The notes below the pieces were generated by a model. That model saw only the letters and a list, made by a program, of their open reading frames with translations. It did not search any database and was not told where the DNA came from. From Bradyrhizobium sp. AUGA SZCCT0283 (GTDB lineage: Bacteria > Pseudomonadota > Alphaproteobacteria > Rhizobiales > Xanthobacteraceae), in NCBI RefSeq assembly GCF_018130385.1, contig NZ_JAFCLU010000011.1, positions 1 through 64,000 of the forward strand: a DNA stretch of 64,000 nt, written 5' to 3'. The position numbers and the translations under genes are program-made. Below, piece by piece: positions 1-8,137 of the stretch. Numbering within the stretch: the stretch's first letter is position 1; every line of letters starts with the position of its first letter.

Positions 1-120
1 CTCGACCCCCGCATGGCCAAGCTCGCCGGCGGCGTTCACCGTCTCGACGGCCAGCTCATGGTCGTCCTCGACGTCGACCGTGTTCTCGAAATCGTGCCGA
101 AAACAACGCTCGCCGCGTAG
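1..120 (+). CDS. cheW: CheW-like chemotaxis coupling protein, C-terminal end
   Basis: Only the last 39 codons are inside the window, in frame from base 1 to a TAG at 118-120. They read as the closing strand of a CheW domain: a hydrophobic segment with a GQLMVVLDVDRVL pattern, where CheW proteins usually end in G-x-L-x-x-L-D-x-x-x-L. CheW couples chemoreceptors to the kinase CheA at the cell pole. The gene lies 28 bases before cheY, which is followed by cheR, so this is the end of a chemotaxis operon. The call rests on this short tail plus context, so the rest of the protein is unknown. Confidence 0.75.
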   Translation, partial: LDPRMAKLAGGVHRLDGQLMVVLDVDRVLEIVPKTTLAA

Positions 121-148
121 CGCCGCTCGTCAAGCAAGGAGGCCTAAA

Positions 149-538
149 ATGAAAACCTGTCTTGTGGTCGATGACTCCAGCGTCGTGCGAAAGATCGCGC
201 GCCGCATCCTGGAAGACATGGACTTCCAGATCACCGAGGCCGAGGACGGCGAGCAGGCGCTTGCGTCCTGCAAGGAGGCCATGCCTGACGCGGTTCTGCT
301 CGACTGGAACATGCCTGTCATGGACGGCTACGAATTCCTCGGCAATCTGCGCCGCCTGCCCGGCGGCGACGTGCCCAAGGTGGTGTTCTGCACCACCGAG
401 AACGGCATGGATCATATCTCGCGTGCGCTGCATGCCGGCGCCAACGAGTACATCATGAAGCCGTTCGACAAGGACATCGTCACCGCGAAGTTCCAGGAAG
501 TCGGTCTGGTCGCGCTTACGGAACAGAGCTCGGTCTAA
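149..538 (+). CDS. cheY: CheY-type single-domain response regulator
   Basis: A 129-residue receiver domain with no output domain. It shows the paired acidic residues after the first strand (LVVDDSS), the phospho-acceptor Asp near residue 52 in AVLLDWNMPVMDG, the switch Thr in FCTTEN and the conserved Lys in IMKPFD. CheA phosphorylates such proteins, which then act on the flagellar motor or serve as phosphate sinks. The frame is open further upstream, but ATG 149 was chosen because a strong AAGGAGG lies at 136-142 and the domain begins immediately. It sits between cheW and cheR. Confidence 0.93.
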   Translation: MKTCLVVDDSSVVRKIARRILEDMDFQITEAEDGEQALASCKEAMPDAVLLDWNMPVMDGYEFLGNLRRLPGGDVPKVVFCTTENGMDHISRALHAGANEYIMKPFDKDIVTAKFQEVGLVALTEQSSV

Positions 539-568
539 ATCCTATCCGCTTGCCCTTGAGAGGCCCTC

Positions 569-1441
569 GTGACCCCGCCAGACTATGAGTATCTGCGTAA
601 GCTCCTGAAGGATCATTCCGGTCTCGACCTGTCCGCAGACAAGCAATATCTGATCGAAAGCCGTCTGCTTCCGCTGTCGCGCAAATGCGGCGTGTCGGGC
701 ATCGGCGAACTCGTGCAGAAGATGAAGGGCGGGTCGTCATCGATCATCGCCCAGGTGGTCGAAGCCATGACCACCAACGAAACCTTCTTCTTCCGCGACA
801 AGGTGCCGTTCGATCATTTCCGCGATACGATCATGCCGGAGATGTTGAAGGCGCGCGCCAGCCGAAAGAGCATCAGGATATGGTGCGCCGCCGGCTCGAC
901 CGGCCAGGAGCCATACTCGCTTGCCATGGCGCTGAAGGAAATGGGGGCAGTGCTCGCGGGATGGCGTGTGGAAATCATCGCGACCGACCTGTCCACGGAA
1001 GTGCTCGAGAAATCGAAATCGGGCGTCTACAGCCAGTTCGAGGTTCAGCGTGGCCTTCCGATTCAATTGCTCGTCAAATATTTCAAGCAGAACGGCGAGC
1101 TCTGGCAGATCAGTCCGGAGCTGCGCGCCATGGTTCAGCACCGGCAACTGAACCTGCTGCACGATTTCTCCCAGCTTGGCACCTTTGACATCATCTTCTG
1201 CCGCAACGTCCTGATCTATTTCGATCAGGACACCAAGATCAATATCTTCGGCCGACTCGCCAAGGCGATGGAAGGCGATGGCTTCCTGGTGCTGGGCGCG
1301 GCGGAAACGGTCGTCGGCCTGACGGACGTGTTCAAGCCGTTCCCGGACAAGCGCGGTCTCTATCGGCCGAGCGGCGCGCGTGCCGCGTCACCGCAGGGCG
1401 CAACGTCGATGCCGAAAATTGCGGCGATGGCGGGACGGTGA
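569..1441 (+). CDS. cheR: CheR chemotaxis protein methyltransferase
   Basis: A 290-residue protein with an N-terminal helical CheR_N domain (about 1-60) and a SAM-dependent methyltransferase domain (about 75-275). Visible landmarks are the SAM-binding CAAGSTGQEPYSLAM segment and FCRNVLIYF near the end, both characteristic of CheR. The enzyme methylates glutamates on chemoreceptors for adaptation, opposing CheB. The start is GTG at 569, 31 bases after cheY. The C-terminus carries about 20 extra Ala/Gly/Ser-rich residues with no clear function. No pentapeptide-binding or TPR extension is present. Confidence 0.95.
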   Translation: MTPPDYEYLRKLLKDHSGLDLSADKQYLIESRLLPLSRKCGVSGIGELVQKMKGGSSSIIAQVVEAMTTNETFFFRDKVPFDHFRDTIMPEMLKARASRKSIRIWCAAGSTGQEPYSLAMALKEMGAVLAGWRVEIIATDLSTEVLEKSKSGVYSQFEVQRGLPIQLLVKYFKQNGELWQISPELRAMVQHRQLNLLHDFSQLGTFDIIFCRNVLIYFDQDTKINIFGRLAKAMEGDGFLVLGAAETVVGLTDVFKPFPDKRGLYRPSGARAASPQGATSMPKIAAMAGR

Positions 1442-1444
1442 GCG

Positions 1445-1768
1445 ATGACAGAGGACAGCAAAGGCGCGGAGCGGGTCACGTTCAGCCGGGGCTATGACGT
1501 CTGCATCATGGCGATCGACGGGACCTGGCGCAGGGACTGCCAGCTCAACGCGATCTCGGACACCGACGCCGAACTGACGGTGGAAGGCTCGATTCAGGGC
1601 CTCAATCTCAAGGAGTTCTTTCTGCTGCTGTCGTCGACCGGCCTCGCCTATCGCCGGTGCGAACTGGTCCGCGTCAACGGCACGGAAATGGACATTCGTT
1701 TCCTGAGAGGCAAGCCCGCCAAGAAGCGGCCGGGCGCCTCGTCAAAGGCCGAAGAGGCGGCGCACTGA
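1445..1768 (+). CDS. PilZ-like domain protein in the chemotaxis operon
   Basis: A 107-residue soluble protein, 3 bases after the cheR stop, so probably co-translated. An arrangement of beta strands including the RRDCQLNAISDTDAELTV segment resembles a PilZ fold, where a D/N-x-S-x-x-G-like motif would sit; here the motif is NAISDTDAEL, lacking the usual glycine. The RxxxR c-di-GMP signature is not convincing, so it may be a non-binding PilZ protein. Small PilZ proteins are common at the end of rhizobial che operons, where they may link chemotaxis with c-di-GMP. The last 20 residues are a Lys/Ala/Glu tail. Confidence 0.65.
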   Translation: MTEDSKGAERVTFSRGYDVCIMAIDGTWRRDCQLNAISDTDAELTVEGSIQGLNLKEFFLLLSSTGLAYRRCELVRVNGTEMDIRFLRGKPAKKRPGASSKAEEAAH

Positions 1769-1866
1769 GGCGATCGCAGCAGGCGGTTAACCGCGCGAGA
1801 AAATCCGGGGAAAAATTTGCGGTGGAGGAACATCGTGCGCTCCAGCGGGACGGCGCCGTGTCGGCC

Positions 1867-2217
1867 TTACGCTCCGATGACCGAAAGTGCGGGCAGGCTC
1901 GCGGCACCGGGATCGCTATCGGCGGAATCCATCAGGGAGCGCAGGGCGATGCCAAGATTGACGTCGCAGGCTTGCACCGCGGCGGCAGCCTTCATGTAGC
2001 GGGGAGATACGTCGTCGAGCACGATGAGGTTGGTGGAACTCTCGGGGCCGCCGGGCGACGTTTCCGGCGAAGTTTCCTTTGCGATCGTCTGTTGGATCAG
2101 CCGCAGGCTGTTCTGGACGCGCTCGACCAGGCTGACGAGGTCCGAAACCACGGCGCGGTAGGCGGCGTTCTGGTCGTGGGGCGCCTGTGCGACGCCGTCG
2201 CCTGCTGCATTCTGCAT
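1867..2217 (-). CDS. Conserved-type hypothetical protein beside the che operon
   Basis: A 116-residue acidic protein that I do not recognise. It starts at ATG 2217 behind a good AAGGAG (reverse complement of the bases near 2223-2230), which supports a real gene. The predicted structure is mostly helical, with LVSLVERVQNSLRLIQQTI as a possible amphipathic or coiled segment, and there is no signal peptide or membrane segment. It faces the chemotaxis operon tail to tail (99 bases from the PilZ stop) and is divergent from a FixJ-type regulator. A role in signalling is only suggested by position. Confidence 0.6.
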   Translation of the reverse strand: MQNAAGDGVAQAPHDQNAAYRAVVSDLVSLVERVQNSLRLIQQTIAKETSPETSPGGPESSTNLIVLDDVSPRYMKAAAAVQACDVNLGIALRSLMDSADSDPGAASLPALSVIGA

Positions 2218-2293
2218 GGGTGCACTCCTTAGTTTTTTTTTAGGTGCGCGTTGCTACTTGTGCGTTAAGCTGCGGTCCCGTACAAATACGGTC

Positions 2294-2313
2294 CGGTATG
2301 GAGTTCGATACCG
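2294..2313. promoter_or_regulatory. Inverted repeat upstream of the FixJ-type regulator
   Basis: CGGTAT at 2294-2299 and ATACCG at 2308-2313 form a perfect 6-bp inverted repeat with an 8-base spacer. A looser outer pair, AATACGGT at 2285 and ACCGTTAT at 2310, overlaps it. The site lies in the 141-bp gap between two divergent genes, 46 bases before the regulator start. It may be an operator for autoregulation; no binding protein can be assigned. Confidence 0.35.
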
Positions 2314-2358
2314 TTATCCGAGTGTGCGTCACATTCAACCACGCATGGACGATGGAAC

Positions 2359-3000
2359 ATGGCTGAGAAACCCCCCTCCCGTGGGGAGATCTTCGTAGTC
2401 GATGACGATCCTGCCATTCGCGACACGCTTTCGATGGTCCTGACGGCAGGCGGCTATCAGGTCATCTGTTTCGCCGACGGCGCCGCATTGCTGGCGATTG
2501 CACGAACGCGGACGCCAGCGTGCATCCTGCTCGATGTGCATATCCCCGGTAAGTCCGGTCTCGATATTCTGAAAGAGCTTCATGGCGAGGACTACCCTGC
2601 GCCGATCTTCATGATCTCGGGGCAGGGCGATATCGCCATGGCGGTCAGCGCCATCAAGAACGGCGCGCTGGACTTCATCGAAAAGCCGTTTCGCGGCAGT
2701 GAAATCGTGGCAAGACTCGATGAGGCGATCGAGGCTTACGCGCGCCGGCAGGCGCAAAATGCGCCATCGCGCATTGCGGCCCTGCATTTTCCCGGACGCG
2801 AACCGCTCACGCGGCGCGAACGCGAGGTGCTGGAGCAGTTCACCGCCGGCGCGTCCAACAAGGAAGCGGGGCGGCATCTCGGGATCAGCCCGCGCACGAT
2901 CGAGGATCACCGCGCCAATATCATGAAGAAGCTCGGCGCGCGGAATGCGGCTGACCTGGTCCGGATCGTGATGACCACGCAGCGTCAGGGTCAGATCTGA
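2359..3000 (+). CDS. FixJ/LuxR-family response regulator
   Basis: A 213-residue regulator. Residues about 10-125 are a receiver with an IFVVDDDPAIRDT start, phospho-Asp in CILLDVHIPGKSG and the conserved Lys in DFIEKPF. Residues about 145-205 are a LuxR-type helix-turn-helix: LTRREREVLEQFTAGASNKE, then GISPRTIEDHRANIMKKLGA. This layout matches FixJ/TtrR-type activators. No partner kinase is next to it on the same strand, although the hybrid kinase 3049-6555 converges on it and ends 49 bases away, so the two could work together. The ATG at 2359 was chosen because the receiver begins soon after. Confidence 0.9.
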   Translation: MAEKPPSRGEIFVVDDDPAIRDTLSMVLTAGGYQVICFADGAALLAIARTRTPACILLDVHIPGKSGLDILKELHGEDYPAPIFMISGQGDIAMAVSAIKNGALDFIEKPFRGSEIVARLDEAIEAYARRQAQNAPSRIAALHFPGREPLTRREREVLEQFTAGASNKEAGRHLGISPRTIEDHRANIMKKLGARNAADLVRIVMTTQRQGQI

Positions 3001-3048
3001 TTAATGATCTGATTGCAGGCAAGCCGGATGCGGGCGCCGCGGCTGCGA

Positions 3049-6000
3049 TCACTCGGCGAGCGCTTTGCGGATCATGATCGCCATATCCGATTTCCGATAG
3101 GGCTTGGCGAGCAGCAATACGCCTTCGTCGAGCCGGCCGTGATGAATGATGGCATTCTCGGTATAGCCCGAGGTGAACAGTACCCTCAACCCGGGCCTCA
3201 CCTTCAATATCTCGTCGGCGAGCTGGCGGCCGTTCATGCCGGGCATGATCACGTCGGTGAATAGCAGGTCGAACGGATGGCCGGTGTGGGCGAGCACCAG
3301 CGCCTCGGTCGCGTTCGCCGCGTCCAGCGTGACGTAGCCGAGCGAATGCAGCTGCGCCAGCACATAGTTGCGCACCAGCGTGTCGTCTTCCACGACCAGA
3401 ATTGTTTCATGGCCGCCCTCGACGGCCGGCGCCAGCGCCGGCTCGGCCGCCGGCAAGGCGCCCGTGGCCGGCGGCAGGTACATCTTGATCGTCGTGCCAT
3501 GGCCCTCTTCGCTGTAGATCATGATGTGGCCGGCCGATTGCTTGATAAAGCCGTACACCATGCTCAGCCCAAGGCCGGTGCCCTTGCCGTGACCCTTCGA
3601 GGTGAAGAACGGATTGAATACCTTGTCGAGGATCGCCGCCGGGATCCCGGTTCCGGTATCGCTCACCGCGATCATGGCGTAGCGGCCGGGCCGGACGTCG
3701 CTGTGCATCCTCGTATAATTGTCGTCGAGTGTGACGAAGCCGGTCTCGATGATCAGCTTGCCGCCGTCCGGCATGGCGTCGCGGGCATTGAGGGCCAGAT
3801 TGAGGATCGCGGTGGCGAGTTGATTGGGATCGACGATCGCCGGACAGCTCTCGTCGTCGAACACGGATTCGATCTCGACATGCTCGCCGAGCGTGCGCTG
3901 CAGCAGCTTCGCGGTGTCGATGATCAGCGTGTTGACGTCGGTCGCCTTTGGTTCGAGCGGCTGCTTGCGCGCGAAAGCGAGCAAATGCTGGGTGAGGTCG
4001 GCGCCGCGCGACGCGGCCTCGTCGATCATTCGCGTGATGGCGGCAAGCTGCGGTTCGCCCTTGACGGCGTCAGCCAGAATTTCGATCGTTCCCGTGATCA
4101 CGGTCAGGATATTGTTGAAATCGTGCGCGATGCCGCCGGTGAGCTGGCCGACCGCCTCCATCTTTTCGGCCTGCCGGATCCTGTCCTCGGCCGCGATCTT
4201 GTCGGTGAGATCGCGCATGAATCCGTTGAACACAAATCCGTTGCGCCGCCGCAGCTCGGTGACGCTGAGTTCGACCTTGATTTCCTTTCCGTCGCGCCGC
4301 ATTGCCTCGATCTCGAAACGGCGGCCGAGGATGGCGCCCTCGCCGGTGCGCAGGAACCGCTCCAGGCCGGCCTTGTGCGCATCGCGGTGGACGTCGGGAA
4401 CGATCAGTTTGCTCAGCCTGGTGCCGACCGCTTCGGCGCGCGACCAGCCGAAAATATTCTCCGCCTGCGGGTTCCAGTCCGTGACCGTGCCCTGATCGTC
4501 CATCTGGACGAAGGCGTCCAGCGCGGTGTCGATGATGCCGCGCGCAAGCTGTTCGCTTTCGCGCAGCGTCTCCTGCGCCAGCCGGCTCTCGGTCATGTCG
4601 CGGCCGACGAAGAAGAAGCGCTTGACCGGGCCGGACCATGTTCCGAGCCATGACAGCCACACCTCCCGCCCGTTCTTGTGAATGCAGCGCGTATCGGAAA
4701 TCTTCGGGCGCTGCCCGCGCCGCGCCGCGCGCATTTCCTGCTGCGATTTCTCGAGATGGTCGGGATGAATGAAGTCGACCCCGCTGCGGCCGATCATTTC
4801 CTCCGGCCGATAGCCCAATATGGTCTCGCAGCTCGGGCTGATCTGAACCAGAAAACCCCTGGAATCCATCACCATGATCAGATCCTGCGAGGTTTCGAAG
4901 ATGTGGCGAAGCTCTTCGGTCTGCCGCCGCAGCATCTGCCTGGTCTTGTTGGCCTCCGTGATGTCGCGCGCCACCTTCGAGATGCCGATGGTCGCGCCTG
5001 AGGGGGACTTGATCGGGGAGATGCTGAGCGAGACTTCGATCCGCTGGCCCCCTTTTCGCAGCCGCTCCGTTTCACTGTGCTCGATGCTTTCGCCCCAGCC
5101 GATCCGGCGCAGTCCGTCCTGCAGCTCCGGCAGTCGATCTTCGGGTACAATCAGCGCGATGTTCTGGCCCGCGGCTTCCGCCGCGCTGTATCCGAACAGC
5201 CGCTCCGCCGCCGAGTTCCAGCCGGTGACGGTGCCGTCGAGCGAGGTCGTAATGATGGCGTCGTTGGAGGATTCGACCGCCGCGCTGAACAGCCGTTCCC
5301 GCTCGGCATGATGATCGCGCGCGGCCACGGTGCGGCGATGCTCCTGAACCTCTTGCTGGAGTGCGGCGGTCTTTGCATTGATTTCCTCGATCGCATGCGC
5401 AAACGCGCGCGCGAGCACACCGGTCTCGCCGCTTGCATCGACCGGAATGACGGCCTTGCCTTTGCCGGCCACCCCCTGAACGGCTTCGGTCAGCCGGACG
5501 ATCGGCCGGGTCAGCGATCTCGCGATCAACAGGGCGAGCACGGCCGCTGACAACACCGCGACCGCTCCGACCAGAAGCGAGGTGTTCCTGATGCTCGCAG
5601 CCGGCGCCATGATCACGGCGTTGGGGGTGGTTTCGATGACCGCGATCCATTCGGAACCGGCCAGAACGGCCGGCGCGAACGCGACCCCGTCGGATCGGGC
5701 GGCATGGTCCTGTACGATCTCGGCGCTGCCTTGCTTTGCCCCAGCCTGCGCCGCCAGATGCGGGAAGTCGGCTTTCCAGTCGTTGGGTTTGCCGAGCAGC
5801 GCGCCGAATTCGCGCGAACGGTCCGGATGAATGAGATAATCGCCGGACCGGTTGACGACATAGATCGTCTCGCCTGGCCACACCGATGACCGGACCCGGT
5901 CGAACGCGCGCCGCATGTCGACATTGATCATGAAAATGCCGAACGGCTTGCCGTCGTTCGCGAAGATCGGCGTCGCGACGCGAACCGTCGGCCTGTGCAC

Positions 6001-6555
6001 CTCCTCGATCAGTCCGTTGAAGCGGCCCAGATCGAGCGGCGAGACGTAGATTTGTGTGGGACCGAGCCGGATCGTTTCCTGGAAGTAGGCGCGATCGCCT
6101 CTCTTCTGCAAGCCCGCTTCGGGGGCGATCCGAACCGTGCCGTTCGGTCCGTTGCGGTCGACGCGGACCAGCTCGCGGCCATCGTCGTCGAGGCCGATAA
6201 TCCGGAACATCGCATAGATCGGCTTGGCTTCGAGTTCCGCCGCGAAACGCGATGCGATCCGGTCACGCCAGGTCTTTTCCGAGACGCCGTCGATCGGATC
6301 GGTGCCGCCCGCCTTGCGGGCGCGGACCAGTCCTTGTAGCGCCACCGCCGAACGAAAGCCCGCAACATCTCCGGTCGCGCTGGCCGCGTAGTATTCGAGA
6401 TCGGTCGCGACCTGGCGCGAATGCGTCTCGATGCGGTCGCGGGCTCGCTGCAGGAGCGCCTGTTCCAGGTTGCGATAGCTCAGCCATCCGACCGCGGAAA
6501 CCGCGATCGCTACCAGCGCAATCATCGCGATGGCAAGCCTGGTTGTGAGCGTCAT
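3049..6555 (-). CDS. Hybrid sensor histidine kinase, extracytoplasmic sensor-HAMP-3xPAS-HisKA-HATPase-REC
   Basis: A 1168-residue membrane kinase. A membrane helix at about 6-26 and a second at about 330-350 enclose a large periplasmic sensor of dCache type, followed by HAMP. Three PAS domains follow (about 425-545, 550-670, 675-795), each ending in a PAC-like RDIT/RDMT/RDLT motif. The H-box is AVGQLTGGIAHDFNNIL, with the phospho-His near 813; the N, G1 and G2 boxes are NLALNARDAMPDGG, DTGTGIP and GKGTGLGLSMVYG. A C-terminal receiver has its Asp in LLFTDVIMPGMNG. It forms an operon with the receiver gene 6623-7051, which precedes it by 67 bases. The ligand is unknown. Confidence 0.93.
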   Translation of the reverse strand: MTLTTRLAIAMIALVAIAVSAVGWLSYRNLEQALLQRARDRIETHSRQVATDLEYYAASATGDVAGFRSAVALQGLVRARKAGGTDPIDGVSEKTWRDRIASRFAAELEAKPIYAMFRIIGLDDDGRELVRVDRNGPNGTVRIAPEAGLQKRGDRAYFQETIRLGPTQIYVSPLDLGRFNGLIEEVHRPTVRVATPIFANDGKPFGIFMINVDMRRAFDRVRSSVWPGETIYVVNRSGDYLIHPDRSREFGALLGKPNDWKADFPHLAAQAGAKQGSAEIVQDHAARSDGVAFAPAVLAGSEWIAVIETTPNAVIMAPAASIRNTSLLVGAVAVLSAAVLALLIARSLTRPIVRLTEAVQGVAGKGKAVIPVDASGETGVLARAFAHAIEEINAKTAALQQEVQEHRRTVAARDHHAERERLFSAAVESSNDAIITTSLDGTVTGWNSAAERLFGYSAAEAAGQNIALIVPEDRLPELQDGLRRIGWGESIEHSETERLRKGGQRIEVSLSISPIKSPSGATIGISKVARDITEANKTRQMLRRQTEELRHIFETSQDLIMVMDSRGFLVQISPSCETILGYRPEEMIGRSGVDFIHPDHLEKSQQEMRAARRGQRPKISDTRCIHKNGREVWLSWLGTWSGPVKRFFFVGRDMTESRLAQETLRESEQLARGIIDTALDAFVQMDDQGTVTDWNPQAENIFGWSRAEAVGTRLSKLIVPDVHRDAHKAGLERFLRTGEGAILGRRFEIEAMRRDGKEIKVELSVTELRRRNGFVFNGFMRDLTDKIAAEDRIRQAEKMEAVGQLTGGIAHDFNNILTVITGTIEILADAVKGEPQLAAITRMIDEAASRGADLTQHLLAFARKQPLEPKATDVNTLIIDTAKLLQRTLGEHVEIESVFDDESCPAIVDPNQLATAILNLALNARDAMPDGGKLIIETGFVTLDDNYTRMHSDVRPGRYAMIAVSDTGTGIPAAILDKVFNPFFTSKGHGKGTGLGLSMVYGFIKQSAGHIMIYSEEGHGTTIKMYLPPATGALPAAEPALAPAVEGGHETILVVEDDTLVRNYVLAQLHSLGYVTLDAANATEALVLAHTGHPFDLLFTDVIMPGMNGRQLADEILKVRPGLRVLFTSGYTENAIIHHGRLDEGVLLLAKPYRKSDMAIMIRKALAE

Positions 6556-6622
6556 GTCGGTGGTCGATCGCCCTCCCGCTCCGGCCCGGCAAGCCGCCGG
6601 ACGAATCGGATGCTATGGCGCA

Positions 6623-7051
6623 TTACGGGGAGGAAGCAACACTGCCGGGAGGGCGCGGCGAGCCGCGCCCTGCGGCTTCCAGGCAACCCGTGACGGCTGC
6701 CAGGAGATCGGCCGGCCGGAACGGTTTCTGCAGGCTGGAGATCGCTCCGAGCTTGGTCGCCATGGTCAGGAAGTCAGGGGCGGATTCCGGCTCCGAAGAG
6801 ATCGGCCGGCCGGAGATGACGATGATCGGAATCTGCGGCCGGTGCTGGCGAACCATCCGCATGGTTTCAAATCCATCCATTCCCGGCATGAAGATGTCGA
6901 GAAACAACAGATCGAAATCTCCGGTCTGACACAATGCCAGGCCCTTCCGCCCGTCATCGGCAGTGACCACGCTATGGCCGGCGCGCTCCAGCAACAGGCG
7001 GACGGTCATCCGGACCGCTATGTCGTCATCCACGACCAGTATTCTTGCCAA
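6623..7051 (-). CDS. Single-domain receiver (response regulator), TTG start proposed
   Basis: A receiver domain of 142 residues with ILVVDDDIAV at the very start, phospho-Asp in LLFLDIFMPGMDG, switch Ser in IIVISGRP and Lys in LQKPFRP. There is no output domain. The frame is open to an ATG at 7282, but those 77 extra residues are low-complexity and unlike any receiver. A TTG at 7051, with GGAGAA about 7 bases upstream, begins exactly at the domain, so I chose it. The hybrid kinase 3049-6555 starts 67 bases downstream, so this receiver is probably a phosphorelay partner of that kinase. Confidence 0.8.
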   Translation of the reverse strand: MARILVVDDDIAVRMTVRLLLERAGHSVVTADDGRKGLALCQTGDFDLLFLDIFMPGMDGFETMRMVRQHRPQIPIIVISGRPISSEPESAPDFLTMATKLGAISSLQKPFRPADLLAAVTGCLEAAGRGSPRPPGSVASSP

Positions 7052-7290
7052 AGTAAAAAGTTCTCCGGGCCCCGCTGGAATCAAATCAACGGCAGGTTGC
7101 GAGTTTTGCCGAATCCTTGTGTTGCCGCAACTGCTTCCCCGGTGGGAACGTGCCGGTTGGGCGGTCAAAAAGCCCATACAAACGCCGTTATCCGCATGTT
7201 GCCGGGCAGACAAATACGAAGCGGCCTGCGCCAGCGAACGTGATTCGCCCGCGCGAGCGAGCCGCATGCAGCGAGGCCGCAAGGGGCCGC

Positions 7291-7326
7291 AAGGATCAGT
7301 TCAAGGATCAGTTCAAGGATCAGTTG
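7291..7326. repeat. 12-bp tandem repeat over the end of the GntR gene
   Basis: Three consecutive copies of AAGGATCAGTTC (the third ends GTTG) run from 7291 to 7326. On the reverse strand each unit reads AAC TGA TCC TTG in the frame of the GntR gene, so the unit next to the gene gives its stop codon (7320-7322) and the others give in-frame back-up stops. Confidence 0.85.
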
Positions 7327-8039
7327 CTGAGATATTCCGGATAGCGCGATCGAATTCGGGCGAGTTCGCTGAGCGTGCCCGACAGATGGGTGCGCAAGTG
7401 CTTCTGCGCGTCATCGGGCTGCCCGGTATCGATCGCCTTCACGATCAGCCTGTGATGCCGCACGATATCCTGCGCCTTGCCGGGCGAGGGCAGATGCATC
7501 CGGCGCAGCCGATCGATATGCCCGCTGCGGCTGCGCACCAGCGCCCAGATGTCCTGCTTGTCGGCAGCCGCATAGAGTTGGCTGTGGAACTCGTTATCGG
7601 CTGCCATGAATTTTTCGAAGTCGCCGGCTTTGGCATATTGCTGCTGGCGGGCAATCGTCGCGTGAAGTTCGGCGACGAGCGTTTCGTCGTGCTGGATCGC
7701 AAGCCCGCGCACGATTTCGAGTTCGACCGCCTGCCGCAGGAAATGCGCCTGCTGCGCCAGCCGCACGTCGACCCGGCTGACCACGGTTGCATATTGCGGG
7801 AACACGTCGACGAGGCCTTCCTCCTCAAGCCGCATCAGCGCATCGCGGATCGGCGTCGAGCTGACGCCGAACTGGCCGGCCAATGCGGCGCGCGACAGCG
7901 GCGATCCCGGCGGCAGTTCCAGCGAAATGATCATGCCGCGGAGGCGCTCGAACACCTGCGGCGCAGCCTGGCGGTCGCGATCGAGCCCGCCTGTGGAACG
8001 GGGGGCTGCGCGGCGGGAGACGATTTGCGGGGGAGCCAT
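7320..8039 (-). CDS. GntR/FadR-family (FCD) transcriptional regulator of the sugar-acid operon
   Basis: A 239-residue regulator. Residues about 20-85 are the GntR winged helix: QVFERLRGMIISLELPPGSPLSRAALA and then SSTPIRDALMRLEEEGLV. The C-terminal FCD domain (about 95-220) shows the metal/ligand pattern AADNEFHSQLYAAA and HHRLIVKAID. ATG 8039 was preferred to the upstream in-frame start because the extra 57 residues are non-conserved in style and would run across the operator at 8075-8098. The gene is divergent from the ABC/dehydratase operon, so it most likely represses that operon and is released by a pathway sugar acid. Confidence 0.9.
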   Translation of the reverse strand: MAPPQIVSRRAAPRSTGGLDRDRQAAPQVFERLRGMIISLELPPGSPLSRAALAGQFGVSSTPIRDALMRLEEEGLVDVFPQYATVVSRVDVRLAQQAHFLRQAVELEIVRGLAIQHDETLVAELHATIARQQQYAKAGDFEKFMAADNEFHSQLYAAADKQDIWALVRSRSGHIDRLRRMHLPSPGKAQDIVRHHRLIVKAIDTGQPDDAQKHLRTHLSGTLSELARIRSRYPEYLSN

Positions 8040-8074
8040 CGGGCGATCGGCCGTTTCAGAAGGGACTTGCTTCA

Positions 8075-8098
8075 GATGCACTAATACATTAGTGCATC
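8075..8098. promoter_or_regulatory. Operator palindrome for the divergent GntR regulator
   Basis: Arms GATGCACTAAT (8075-8085) and ATTAGTGCATC (8088-8098) match perfectly over 11 bp around an AC centre. FCD-type GntR proteins bind short palindromes of this kind. It lies 36 bases before the regulator start and 40 bases before the transporter gene, so one bound dimer could control both directions. This is the strongest palindrome with an obvious regulator in the window. Confidence 0.85.
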
Positions 8099-8137
8099 TC
8101 GGCAGCAGCGTCAACGAGACGCCGGAGGAGATGCACA

